Shown here: in pieces, positions 1 to 10,729 of the stretch
How positions within the stretch are numbered: the stretch's first letter is position 1
Layout: every line of letters begins with the position of its first letter
NCBI GenBank assembly: GCA_026122225.1
Contig: JANEZZ010001570.1
Span: 3,038,001-3,102,000, forward strand
Length of the DNA: 64,000 nucleotides
Direction: 5' to 3'
DNA from: Heloderma charlesbogerti
Lineage: Eukaryota; Chordata; Lepidosauria; Squamata; Helodermatidae
Notes under the pieces: model-generated
Seen by the model: the letters and a program-made list of their open reading frames with translations, nothing else
What the model was told of the DNA's origin: nothing
Database searches by the model: none
Made by a program: the position numbers and the translations under genes

Positions 1-2060
1 TGGAAAGAGGTCACTGGAGGTATGTGGCATTTTGTAATATTTGGTTTTCTTTGCAAGCATACAGGTTGAGCAGAGGTGAAACACAGCTGAAACAGTCCAA
101 CAGCAAACTACAGTGCCTCACATCCATTCTCCAGAGAGTGTCATCCCCACTCTGTAAAAGCTTACAGCGCTTACAGAGCTGAAAAACTCAATGTGTGTGC
201 TCGCTCCTCACTCCCTCTCTTGCTCTCTCTTAGCCTGTCTTACTCCTCCATGCTTAACTTTCTATCATTTCTTTTCACACAAAGATTACACATCTTTAGG
301 TAGAAGGCAGAAGGTTTGTTTTTCTACACCATTCAGAAGACTTGAGGAAGGTCCAGTTATTGAGAACAGTCAGCTAGCCATCTGGCTCCATTAACCCAAT
401 CCTGTCCAAACCCCCAACCTTACAATAATCTAAAGACTGTATATGTATTTCTTTCCTTCCTTTCTTTTCATGCTTATAATATACTGAAAGAGTTAAACTT
501 TGAGAAGCCAGTCTACTTCAAAACATGTGTGTGACATACTAATTGATAGCCAGAACTAGTTTATTCCTTTGGTTTTGGTAAAGAGCCATTGATCTGGTTA
601 AAAAAATGATTTTCCTCAAGAGACATCAGCTGAGAATTCAATCTTTTTTGCGAGGTGTTTGCACTTAGTTTGTGAGCCAGAAGTTCATTATATGTAGACA
701 CAAGATTTCTGTAATGCTTTATGGCATCTAGTATCTCACGTATAGCCAAAATACTAAACCAAACACTAGTTTTAAGTCAGCCTCTGAAGGCACATGGCAA
801 TGAAACCTTTTGTTTATCCCACAAGTGTGGAGAAGTCAAGGTCTGAGCCACTGGTGTGATTCACATCCATTTTCAAAGATCAGTATAGGAACTGGGCATG
901 TTAACATTATTATTATTGAAAAGAACAATGGTAGGGTATGTATAGCAATAAAAAGTAAGAGACTAATGACTGAGCCCATAAGGATGGAGAGTCATTAAAA
1001 GAAATCCAATAGCTTTTTTGGCTTAGGATATTGTTTTCCATCAGCATTGCATCAGCTTGTAGGGTGGGAGGTCTGATTTTGTGCCTTTGGGGGAGCTAGG
1101 AAGAAAACTAATTGGGTTTTGGCCCAAGATTTGAATCTTGCACTGACACCCAAATGACCACTTGCAAAACCCTTCTCCTTGCCAGCCAATTGCTTTGCAG
1201 ATGTGGAATTGCCTCTGGCTCCTACGCCTCTGGTCCCAGCTCTTCGATGTCACTTGGGGCTGGTTTCCAAGGTCCTGACACTCCCACACTTAAACATAGC
1301 CTGATGAGCTTTAGCTAGTCATGGTCAACTTGCTTCCGGGCTGGGAAGGAGACTTTTTTCCCCCTGTATGGTACAATTGGCTTATGTACAGAGTGACCAC
1401 ATTTGCACATAAAAATAAGGCCTGGCTTAATAAACCATGGTGTGAACAAGCCACATTCTGATGCATTCAGCCCATTGCCTACTGCTAGGCTCCTTTTTTA
1501 CACATGCAGGCAGAACAACCAGAAAGTGAGCGTTTGGCATGACATCTCCACCCCAGATTGTGCTCAAGCAAGCCAGGATCATAAACCAGGTTTGTTGTTG
1601 GCTTGCAAATCCTGGCTTGTTTGGGGGCACTTAACAATAATTCTGGGTTCAGAAGTCACATAAAGCTCTTCCCCTCTTTGTTGGTTTACCTGAACTAAGG
1701 AGGGAATGGGCTGTCTACTTCAGCACACCACTCATTTACAAAGCAGTTTGCAAAGTTAGGATTACTGTACTGGTTTACTGTTATGTGCAAATGCAGTCAA
1801 CTTGAAGTTGTTTTTCCTTCTTCACTTTGATTTCCCTCAGCTCATTGAGCTTATCAAATGCAATGGCAGTTTAAATTCTGGAGTATTTGATCATTGGTAT
1901 TCATTTTGCTATTATATGGCTTGCTTTCTTGAAGCTTGGGTCTGGGAGCAATGAAGGATGTAGAAAGAAGGCAGGCTAGATTTCAAATACAACTCATACA
2001 CAGTGATGCTTACCTTGGCTTTCAGAACCCATGGGTGAGTGTGGTCCCCTAATATAACAG
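1..2060. other. Unassigned DNA, no gene recognised
   Basis: All six frames hold only short open frames with no family resemblance. Base composition is ordinary and AT-rich, with T-rich pyrimidine tracts near 440-470. The stretch 1400-1665 holds scattered inverted bits (AAACCATGGT-like and TAAACCAGGT-like), so it may be an old unidentified repeat, but no ends could be defined. Confidence 0.5.
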
Positions 2061-2145
2061 GGCAATCCTACATGCCTACTCAAAAGCAAGCCCCACTGAT
2101 TTAAAAGGGATTTACTCCCAGATAAGTGGGCATAGGATGGTAGCC
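2061..2145. repeat. Short palindromic interspersed repeat (GGCAATCCTA...TAGGATGGTAGCC)
   Basis: A unit of about 85 bp opens with GGCAATCCTA and closes with CATAGGATGGTAGCC. The two halves are roughly inverted around a CCACTGATTTAAAAGGGATTTACT-like centre. The same design recurs near 11370-11466, 28979-29073 and 48905-48985, which shows a dispersed foldback family. It is probably a very short MITE; no TSD is certain. Confidence 0.55.
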
Positions 2146-2522
2146 TAATGGCGCAATCTGCTGGATGAAGCCATTCGATTTGTTCGAGGATCATTCTTTC
2201 TTGATATTCTTTACTTCCTTGATATTCTTTACTTCTATCAGAGGCTGACAACTTGCTTTCTATCCTCTTAGGACACAATCCCATGCATGTCTAAACAGAA
2301 AAAAGTCCTGCAACTCCCAGCATTCTCCAGCCAGCATGGGAGTTGTAGTTTTTCCCCAAAGAGGAAATGCATTACCAGAAAAGAGGGCAAGAGACACAAA
2401 GTGTTATGCAAACAGATCTGCATAACATTTGATACACTGTTTTATATGTATAGGTGCAAACTGAGAAATAATTCCTATAATTTAATTAAAAATACAATAC
2501 CTCTGACCATAGTGGGGAAGAC

Positions 2523-2607
2523 TGACTTGGATTCCTGCACTGAGCAGGGGGTTGGACTCGATGGCCTTGTAGGCCCCTTCCAACCCTACTATTCTATGAT
2601 TCTATGA
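2523..2607 (+). mobile_element. CR1 LINE 3' terminal fragment
   Basis: The segment carries the CR1 3' UTR signature: a GGACTCGATGGCCTTGTAGG-like stretch, CTTCCAACCCTACTATTCTATG, and the final ATTCTATGATTCTATGA octamer repeat typical of amniote CR1. It matches the end of the longer copy at 13214-13712. Only the last 85 bases are present, a common 5' truncation. Confidence 0.85.
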
Positions 2608-3320
2608 CTAGGCCCTATGGGTCTGCCCAGTCAGCTCTTGTCCAGGTAATGAACTGTTGATGGGCAACTTCAACCCCCTGTGCTCTGTCCCTTCTTACGG
2701 TTCTTTACTTTCAAACAGGCTTTGGAGTGGACAGCCCTTCAAACAGAAGACACCATCACAGAGAGAACTGTCCTCAGCCCTTCAGATAGAGGACTCTCCT
2801 CTGTAAAGTAGGATACATGGCCACTCTAATGGGGGGTGACAGGTTTGACCCCAACCTGATGCTGACTTGCATTGCTGTCCTGATAAACAGGACCAAAACT
2901 GTTGCTATCAATCTGTGCTTGATAGTATTATTGGCTAACCCGCACTTATCCACTTAACCTTTCCCGCAAAAGCTCAAATAAAAGCAGCAGCCTGCTTAAC
3001 TTCCAATCTGTGGTGGCTGTCTTCCTTTTGGCTTGGCTTGCAAGCTGGTTTTATTTTAAGAACAGAGGAAAATGTAAATCAAACACTTGGAAAAAATGTA
3101 TATTTTTAATTTCAATTATGGATTTGTTTCGGATTTGTTGTTGTTGTTCAGTCATTCAGTCGTGTCCAACTCTTTGTGACCCCATGGTCCATAGCACACC
3201 AGGCCTTCTTGTCCTCCGCTCTGTCCCGGAGCGTGCTCAAGAAGTCCATATTCATTGCATTGGTGATGCTATCTAGTCATCTCATCCTCTGCCGTCCCCT
3301 TCTCCTTTTGCCTTCAATCT

Positions 3321-4257
3321 TAGGGATGGCGGAGAATTCCGCCATGGATTTCAGTGAGGCCAAATGCACTGGCATTCGGCCCCCCGAAATCCGTGGCGGA
3401 ATGGCCTCCCGCCCCCCTGCCCCTCCGCGGATCCCCCCCGGGACAAGACATACCTGGGGCTGATGTTCCGGTCGGCAGCGGCTCCAGCGGCGGCGGCGGC
3501 GGAGTCAGCAGCTGGTCTTCCGACTGGCCGCCGCTGCCGCCATTTGCAGTCTCTTTTTTTTTCTTTTCTTTTTACATAGACGTGATAGGTCTTTACGTAG
3601 CCTATCACGTTTGGGTAAAAAAAAAAAAACCGCGTATGCAAATGGCGGCGGCTACGGCGGCCGCCATTTGCGTTCCTTATTTTTCGCCATCTTAGTCTAC
3701 GTAAATATTTACGTAGACTATTACGGCGAAAATAAAGGGGAACGCAAATAGCGTAGTGGGTGCTATTTGCGTTCCTTTTTGATTCGCTGTTTTAGCTTAC
3801 GTAAATATTTACGTGGGCTAAAATGGTGAATCAAAAAGGAACGCAAGTAGCACCCACTACGCTATTTGCGTTCCCCTTTATTTTTGCCGTAATTGTCTAC
3901 ATAAATATTTACGTAGACTAAGACGACAAAAAATAAGGAATGCAAATGGCAGCCGCCATAGCCACCGCCATTTGCATACGCATTTTTTTTTAACCCAGAC
4001 ATGATAGGCTATGTAAGTCTTTACATAGCCTATCATGGTTGAATACAGGGACGCAAATGGCGGCGGCTGTGGCAGCCGCCATTTGCGTCCCTGCTACCCA
4101 GCTGCCGGATGTCCGGCTGCTGGCAAAGCCGGCTGGCAGCTCTGTGGAATCCCCACGGAGCGGAGCCAGCCGGGCAGGACTCCGGGGGGAGGGACGGAGT
4201 GCCTCCCCCCTCCACTGTGAAGCAGATCTGTGAAACGGTAACTTTCATACATCCCTA
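3321..4257. mobile_element. hAT-type MITE copy 1 (TAGGGATG family), 8-bp TSD
   Basis: It begins TAGGGATGGCGGAG and ends CATACATCCCTA. It is flanked by identical TTCAATCT at 3313-3320 and 4258-4265, an 8-bp TSD as expected for hAT transposition. No transposase is encoded, so it is non-autonomous. The interior is a set of hairpins nested in a larger palindrome of about 400 bp centred at 3806/3807, including a perfect 28-bp palindrome at 3693-3720 with core ACGTAAATATTTACGT. GGCGGC/GCCGCC hairpins lie near 3640-3675, 3945-3975 and 4050-4085. It sits inside the 3' UTR of the minus-strand BovB and so postdates it. Confidence 0.92.
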
Positions 4258-4265
4258 TTCAATCT

Positions 4266-6898
4266 TTCCCAGCATCAGGGTCTTTTCCAGTGACTTTTCT
4301 CTTCGCATTTGGTGGCCAAAATATTTGAGCTTCAGCTTCAAGATCTGTCCTTCCTTCCAATGAGCAGTCAGGGTTGATTTCCTTTAGGATGGACTGATTT
4401 GACCTCCTTGCAGTCCAGGGGACTCGTAAGAGTCTTCTCCAGCACCACAGTTCAAAAGCATCAATTCTTCGGCGCTCAGCCTTCCTTATAGTCCAGCTCT
4501 CACAGCCATATTACTACTGGGAAAACCATAGCTTTGATTATGCAGACCTTTGTCGGCAAGGTGATGTCTCTGCTTCTTACTATGCTGTCTAGGTTTGCCA
4601 TAGCTTTCCTCCCAAGGAGCAAGCATCTTTTAATTTCATGGCTACAGTCACCGTCTGCGGTGATCTTGGAGCCCAAGAAAATAAAATCTGTCACTGCTTC
4701 CATTTCTTCCCCTTCGATATGCCAGGAAGTGATGGGGCCAGATGCCATGATCTTAGTTTTTTAATGCTGAGTTTCAAATCAGCTTTTGCACTCTCCACTT
4801 TCACCCTCACCAAGAGGCTCTTTAGATCCTCTTCACTTTCTGCCATTAGGGTGGTATCGTCTGCGTATCGGAGGTTGTTGATAATTCTCCTGGCAATCTT
4901 AATTCCGACCTGTGATTCATCCAACCCAGCGTTTCTCATGATGTACTCTGCATATAAGTTAAAACAGGGCAACAATATGCAGCCTTGTCGTACTCCTTTC
5001 CTAATTTTGAACCAATCCATGGTTCATGGTTCCATGTCTGGTTCTTACTGTCGCTTCTTGACGCTCATACAGGTTTCTCAGGAGACAGGTAAGGTGGTCT
5101 GGTACTCCCATCTCTTTCAGAATTTGCCACAGTTTGTTGTGATCCACACAATCAAAGGCTTTAGCATAGTCAATGAAGCAGAAATAGACGTTTTTCTGGA
5201 ATTCTCTTGCTTTCTCCATGATCCAGCGAATGTTGGCGGTTTGATCTCTAGTTCCTCTGCCTCTTCGAAACCCCGCTTGTACTTCCGGTAGTTCTTGGTT
5301 CACATGCTGCTGAAGCCTAGCTTGTAGGATTTTGAGCATCACCTTGCTGGCATGTGAAATGAGCACAATTGTGTGGTAGTTTGAACACTCTTTGTTTGGC
5401 ATATTGAGTGCAGCACTTTAACAGCATCATCTTTTAGGATTTTAAATAGCTCAACTGGAATACTGTTATCTCCGCTAGCTTTGTTGTTAGTAATGCTTCC
5501 TAAGGCCCACTTGACTTCACTCTCGAGGATGTCCGGCTCAAGTTCAGTGAGCACACTATCATGGCTATCAGGGACATTCAGATCTTTCCTGTATAGTTCT
5601 TCTGTGTATTCTTTCCACCTCTTCTTAATCTCATCTGCTTCTGTTAGGTCCCTGCCTTCTTTGTCCTTTATCATGCCCGCCTTTGCACAAAACGTTCCCT
5701 TGAGATCGCCGATTTTCTTGAAAAGATCTCTAGTCTTTCCCATGCTATTGTTTTCCTCGATTTCTTGGCATTGTTCATTTAAGAATGCTTTCTTGTCTCT
5801 CCTTGCTATTCTCTGGAACTCTGCATTCAGTTGGGTATATCTTCCCCTTTCTCCTTTGCTTTTCACTTCCATTCTTTCCTCAGCTACTTGTAAAGCCTCA
5901 TCAGACAGCCACTTGGCTTTCTTGCATTTCTTTTTGTTTGGGATGGATTGAGTTGCTGCCTCCTGAACAATGTGACGGACCTCCATCCATAGTTCCTCAG
6001 GCACTCTGTCTATCAGGTATAATCCCTGAAAACTATTACTCACCTCCACTGTATATTCATAAGGGATATGATTTAGGTCATACCTGAACGGTTTAGTGGT
6101 TTTCCCGACGTTCTTCAATTTAAGCCGAAATTTTGCAAGAAGCAGCTCATGATCTGAGCCACAGTCAGCTCCAGGTCTTGTTTTTACTTACTGTATAGAG
6201 CTTCTCCATCTTTGGCTGCAAAGGACATAATCAATCTGATTTCGATATTGACCATCTGGTGATGTCCATGTGTAGAGTCGCCTCTTGTGCTGTTGGAAAA
6301 GAGTGTTTGCTATGATCAGCTTGTTCTCTTGACCAAACTCTGTTAGCCTTTGTCCTGCTTCATTTTGTACACCAAGGCCATGCTTGCCTGTTATCCCGGT
6401 GACTTCTTGACTTCCTGCTTTAGCATTCCAATCCCCTATGATGAAAAGGACATTTTTTTTTGGTGTTAGTTCTAGAAGGTGTTGTAGGTCTTCATAGAAC
6501 CGATCAACCTCAGCTTCTTCAGCCTCAGTGGTTGGGGCATAGACTTAATTACTGTGACGTTGAATGGTTTGGCTTGGATTCGTACTGAGATCATTCTGTC
6601 GTTTCTGAGATTGTACCCCAGTACTGCTTTTCCCACCCTTTTATTGACTATGAGTGCTACTCCATTTCTTCTAAGGGATTCTTGCCCACAGTAGTAGATA
6701 TAATGGGCACCTGAATTAAATTCGCCCATGCTTGTCCATTTTAGTTCGCTGATTCCCAAGATGTTGATGTTCAGTCTTGCCATCTCATGTTTGACCACCT
6801 CCAGCTTTCCTTGATTCATTGATCTTACATTCCAGGTTCCTAAACAATATCGTTCTTTGCAGCATCAGACTTTCTTTTCACCACCAGACACATCCACA
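4266..6898 (-). pseudogene. BovB ORF2 (endonuclease-reverse transcriptase), broken
   Basis: The product would nick target DNA and copy the element RNA by target-primed reverse transcription. Visible pieces on the minus strand are the endonuclease N-terminus at 6472-6819 (GISELKW, YYCGQESLRRNGVALIVNKR), the RT fingers at 5339-6118 and the palm at 5001-5402 (FIDYAKAFDCVDHNKLW). The catalytic RYADDTTLMAES follows at 4691-5020 and the post-RT region at 4500-4748. A frameshift interrupts the endonuclease after NVTVI. About 80 bp are missing near 5400 relative to the copy at 55640-55720; an ATGCCA sequence flanks the lost segment there, suggesting a microhomology deletion. Further frame changes separate the palm pieces. 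The YADD motif survives but no continuous product is possible. Confidence 0.9.
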
Positions 6899-6906
6899 GC
6901 TGAGTG

Positions 6907-7800
6907 TAGGGATGGACGAAAGTCCCTTACCTTATCCCGCAGCTTGCTTCACGGTGGGGGGGAGGTGCTCCGTCCCTCCCCCCGAAATTCTGGGCGGGGT
7001 GGGAGGCGCCCCATCCCTCCAGCCAAAATTCTGGCCGGGGAGGAGGCACCCCGTCCCTCCGGCCGCGAATCTCGTCTCCTGCCAGGACGCAAATGGCGGC
7101 GGCCATAGCCGCCGCCGTTTGCGTCCCTGCAGTCAGCCATGATAGGCTACATAAATCCTTACGTAGCCTATCACGGCTGACTTTGGGGGGAAAAAAAGTG
7201 CGTATGCAAATGGCGGCACCCATGGGCACCGCCATTTGCGTTCCTTATTTGGGCACGTGTAGTCTACGTAAACATTTATGTAGACAACAGCGAATATAAG
7301 GGCAACGCTATTTGCGTTGCCCTTATTTTCGCCGTAGTCTACGTAAATGTTTATGTAGACTACACGTGCCCAAATAAGGAATGCAAATGGCGGCGCCCAT
7401 GGGCACCGCCATTTGCGTACGCGCGTGTTTTTTTCCCCCAAAGTCAGCCATGATAGGCTACGTAGTCTATCACGTAGTCTATCACGTGATACGTAGTCTA
7501 TCACAGTGTTTTTTGAACATCTAGCCATGATAGGCTACGTAAATCTTTACGTAGCCTATCATGTTTGTTGTTGTTGTTGTTTTCACCTTGGAAATGGCGG
7601 TGGCGGCAGCCGGTCGGAAGACCGGCCACTGCCGCCGCCGAACCGCTGCCGGGAGCCGCCAGCGCCGGGGACATTCGACAAAGGTAAGTCCCATTCCGGG
7701 GGGGCGGGGGGGCGGAACGTTTCTCCACCAATTTCAGGGGGCCAAATGCGTTGGCATTCGGCCTCCCGGAGATTTGTGGAGAAATTCTCCAACATCCCTA
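6907..7800. mobile_element. hAT-type MITE copy 2 (TAGGGATG family), 8-bp TSD
   Basis: It starts TAGGGATGGACG and ends CAACATCCCTA, between exact GCTGAGTG duplications at 6899-6906 and 7801-7808. The interior repeats the family design: ATGGCGGC hairpins (about 7090-7125, 7206-7240, 7385-7420), TACGTAAA..TTTACGTA palindromes (about 7140-7180, 7258-7285, 7335-7362, 7525-7562) and a central hairpin GGGCAACGC..GCGTTGCCC (about 7300-7322). It interrupts BovB just upstream of the endonuclease. No coding capacity. Confidence 0.92.
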
Positions 7801-8129
7801 GCTGAGTGTCCTTTCGGGCTTGGGCCAGCCGCTTCACTCTTTCTGGCGCTACTTGGAAATTCCCTCTGCTCTTCCCCAGTAGTATATTGGACACCTTCCG
7901 ACCTGAGGGGCTCATCTTCTGGCATCATATCTTTTAGCCTTGTGATACATTCCACGGAGTTTTCTTGGCAAGAATACTGGAGTGGGTTGCTATTTCCTTC
8001 TCCAGTGGACCACATTCAGAACTCTCCACCATGACCTGTCCGTCTTGGGTGGCCCTGCATGGCATAGCTTATGGCTTCACTGAGTTACGCAAGCCCCATT
8101 GCCTCAACAAGGCAGCCTATATCTCAGAG

Positions 8130-9480
8130 AGCACCTCTCTTTTTATTGCCCCCCACACCACCTTCAAATTTCTACCAAGGTGCTGCTCCAAGTTTTAGCT
8201 TCACATAAAATGAGGACCGTCACGGCGTGGAGCAGAGCCTTTACATCAAATGCCCTGGGCTATTTAATGAAGTCTTTTTGTTGGCCTTCAGAAGGAGGTG
8301 CAAAATTCATCTCTTCTGCGTGGTACTGGGTCAGATGTATTGTTCGGTTTGGGGCTGTTTTATGGGGAGGAGGGGAGGGGTGTTGTGCTCCTGGTTGGTG
8401 GGAGTTGGGTGCTAGGGTATATAAGGTTGATAGGGGTTCCTTGTGTGGGGTTGTTTCTGGGGGGGTTGCGTGGTGTGTTGTTCTGTTTGTGTGATTTTTT
8501 ATTTGGTATGGGGTCACAGCGCCCTTGGTAAGTGGTATTGGATTTGGGGGGGGCGGGGGTTTAAGGGTTTTGAAGTTTAATGGCGTGGTACGTGGGCGTG
8601 AGTTTGGGGCTATGACCTGAGGCTGTCGCTGGTCACTTACACCCTGGACTATGATTTGTTGGTCGAGGTGTTTTTGGCGGGCTCCCTTTTCATGCAGTGG
8701 CCCTTTTGCTTGCGGCTGGTACTTGGAAAGGGCTTTCTCAGGGGGCTCGCGCATTATGTGGCGGGTAAATGGACGAGAAAGACTTGTTAGGATGGGAGGA
8801 GAAAGGAATGCTAGGACACGGGGGGAGGGGTGGGTTTGGAGACTATCTCTCTAACATCCCATCACTCTAGTGCCTTATCGCCCATCCATGACATATAGCC
8901 TTCGACCGGTGTTATATATTCTAGGGGATTGGAGATGAAGGGCGTTTGGTGGGTAGGGGGAATGGGGTGTTGGGGGCGTATGGGGGCGGGTGGGGAGGGG
9001 AGGGGTGGGGTGGCAGTTGGGGTGGTGGGGGGGGTGTTTGGGGGTTAGGGTGGGGTATAGGACGGGCGGTCAGGGGGATCGGTTGCGTGGGAATAGTGGG
9101 AGTTTGGGGTTTGTGTTGTTGTTGTTTTTAGTGGATGGATTGGGGCAGAAATGGATAGAATGTGCACATAGGTACTCGAAGCTCGCGGGAGGTAAAGACA
9201 AGATCCCCAGAGATGGATCAGTGATGTGAAAGAAATTAGAAGATGGGTATGAGTGCACTTAGGGAAGGGAGAAAAACTTCCACGCAGATTGGTGGTCCAC
9301 TCTATACCATACACACCCCCCCCCCCCCCCCACCCCCTCCGACCCCCATACACTATCCCACTCCCCCATGGTTAGTCTGCGCCCCCCCCCCCACCCCTAC
9401 ATCACCCCCCATCCCCACCCCCCCCCCCGGTCACGGTATACCATTCAGGGGCAAAGGAAGGTGGCAAAGAAACAATACCT
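8130..9480. other. G-rich/GT-rich strand-asymmetric block followed by C-rich block
   Basis: From about 8340 to 9110 the plus strand is dominated by G and T with very few C: many GGGG runs, GGGGGGGCGGGGG near 8550 and repeated TGGGG around 8940-9060. Near 9310-9440 the asymmetry flips to C runs (about 14 consecutive C near 9318). A more ordinary stretch lies between (about 9120-9300). No gene or named repeat was recognised; open frames here are compositional. Both blocks have the G-tract spacing expected of G-quadruplex DNA. Confidence 0.6.
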
Positions 9481-9947
9481 TTCGTAGCTATTCATCCCTC
9501 GATGTACCACTCAGCAGAGCTTTTCAGGATTGTCTAGGGCTTATTAAATGCTGGCCCTAAGGACACTGTATATCCATCAGAGGCCTGCTCTGATATATTT
9601 GCAAGGCACTTCCAAGATAAAATCTCTTACATCTGCCAGGACTTAGATTCTAGTGTTATACAGGGTGAATCAGGTGAGGCATCCAGAGCACAGTCTTGTC
9701 CAATTTTATTGGATGAGTTTCACTCGGTACAGCTTGAGGACATTGACAAGGTGCTTGGACAGGTTCATGCAACCATTTCAGTATTGAATTCTTGAACCTC
9801 TTGGCTTTTAAAAATTGGCAGAGAGGGAACAACTGGCTGGACTAGAGGGATGAGTAATGCTTCATTGCGAGAGGGGTGGTCCTGGGCCACCTGAAAGAGG
9901 CAGCGGTGAGACCAGTCCTGAAGAAAGCCTCCCTGGACCAGTGGTAA

Positions 9948-10438
9948 ATGTTCCTTTCCTGGGCAAATTCCTTGAGCTCCAGGAACCAGATCCAGACACT
10001 CTTGGATGTGACTGAATATTTGGATTCATTTCAGTTGAGGTTCAGGCCAAGTTTTGGCACAGAAGCAGCCTTGCACATCCTGTATGATAACCTATGTCAG
10101 GAGAGGGACAGGGGGCGTGTGACCCTGTTCATTCTCCTGGATCTCTTGATGGCTTTTGATAGCATCGACCATGGTAACCTTCTGAGGCACCTGTCTGAGC
10201 TGAGAATGTGGCATACTGCATTGCAGTGGTTTTGCTTCTACTTGGATGGCCAGATCCAGAAGGTGGTGCTTGGGGGATATTGCTTGGCCCCGTGGATCCT
10301 TCAGTATGGGGTTCCACAGAAACCAGTTCTGTCCCCCATGCTATTTAACCTCTACATGAAACCACTTAGTGGAATCATCTGGAATTTTGGAGTCTGTTGC
10401 CATCAATATGCTGATAACACGCAGTTCTATTTCTCCTT

Positions 10439-10472
<34 letters not shown>

Positions 10473-10661
10473 GGTGAAGCTGTGCATGTGCTGGATCAGT
10501 GCCTGTCTGTGACAATGGACTGGATGAGGGCTAATAAACTGAAGCTCAGTCCAGACAAGACTGAGATGCTGTTAGTGCATGGTTCTTCTGACCAGATAGA
10601 GAATGTTCAACCTGTTCTGGATGGGGTTGCACTCCCTGGAAGGAGCAAGTTCATAGCTTGA
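9948..10661 (+). pseudogene. L2 reverse transcriptase fragment with poly-Ser expansion
   Basis: A 237-codon open frame covers RT blocks: ILLDLLMAFDSIDHGNLL (motif A, D present), GVPQKPVLSPMLFNLYM (motif B) and HQYADNTQFYFSF (motif C). The usual YADD reads YADN here, so the second catalytic Asp is lost. Directly after motif C, 12 consecutive Ser codons lie in a (TCA)n run where the copy near 27700 has only two (FSSNPGEAV). The thumb region (ANKLKLSPDKTEMLLV) follows. It is a dead, 5'-truncated copy. Confidence 0.85.
10439..10473 (+). repeat. (TCA)n microsatellite inside L2 coding sequence
   Basis: About eleven uninterrupted TCA/ATC triplets lie in frame within the dead L2 RT and encode Ser. 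It probably grew by slippage from the SFSS codons of the parent element. Confidence 0.95.
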
Positions 10662-10729
10662 GGATTCTTCTGGAGTCATCTTTGTCTCTGGAGACTCAGG
10701 CAGCCTCAGTGGCACAGAAATCGTCATGC

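Larger units (their letters stand above)
3136..8120 (-). mobile_element. BovB (RTE-clade) LINE, minus strand, split by two MITEs
   Basis: Read on the minus strand, this is a BovB-type non-LTR retrotransposon. It has a 5' leader (about 7810-8120), an apurinic-like endonuclease (about 6200-6840), a reverse transcriptase (about 4500-6120) and a BovB 3' end (3136-3320) finishing in a CAACAACAACAA tail. It aligns end to end by eye with the plus-strand copy at 53801-57026. MITEs at 3321-4257 and 6907-7800 interrupt it; removing them with one TSD each restores collinearity with the other copy. Frames are broken by frameshifts, stops and an internal deletion near 5400, so it is dead. No convincing TSD for the LINE itself was found. 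Confidence 0.93.
9560..10720 (+). mobile_element. L2-clade LINE fragment, plus strand
   Basis: The translated segments match the L2 layout seen in the better copy at 26629-28205. Upstream residues resemble the endonuclease-RT linker (9580-9660), followed by the RT palm and thumb. Both ends are truncated: the 3' UTR and microsatellite tail are absent and the 5' end fades above about 9560. Confidence 0.8.

Noticed and set aside
3590..4090. CRISPR-like array of short palindromic repeats
   Set aside because: Repeats are inverted rather than direct with unique spacers, occur in an animal genome, and lie inside a MITE with a TSD.
4638..5291. 217-codon plus-strand open frame
   Set aside because: It is the antisense of the BovB reverse transcriptase; the minus-strand reading has the RT motifs and this one has none. 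The same applies to 5481-5951, 55155-55655, 55822-56121 and 56052-56576.
8260..8754. 164-codon Pro/Thr-rich minus-strand frame
   Set aside because: It arises from the G-rich plus strand (CCC = Pro); compositional, with no domain.
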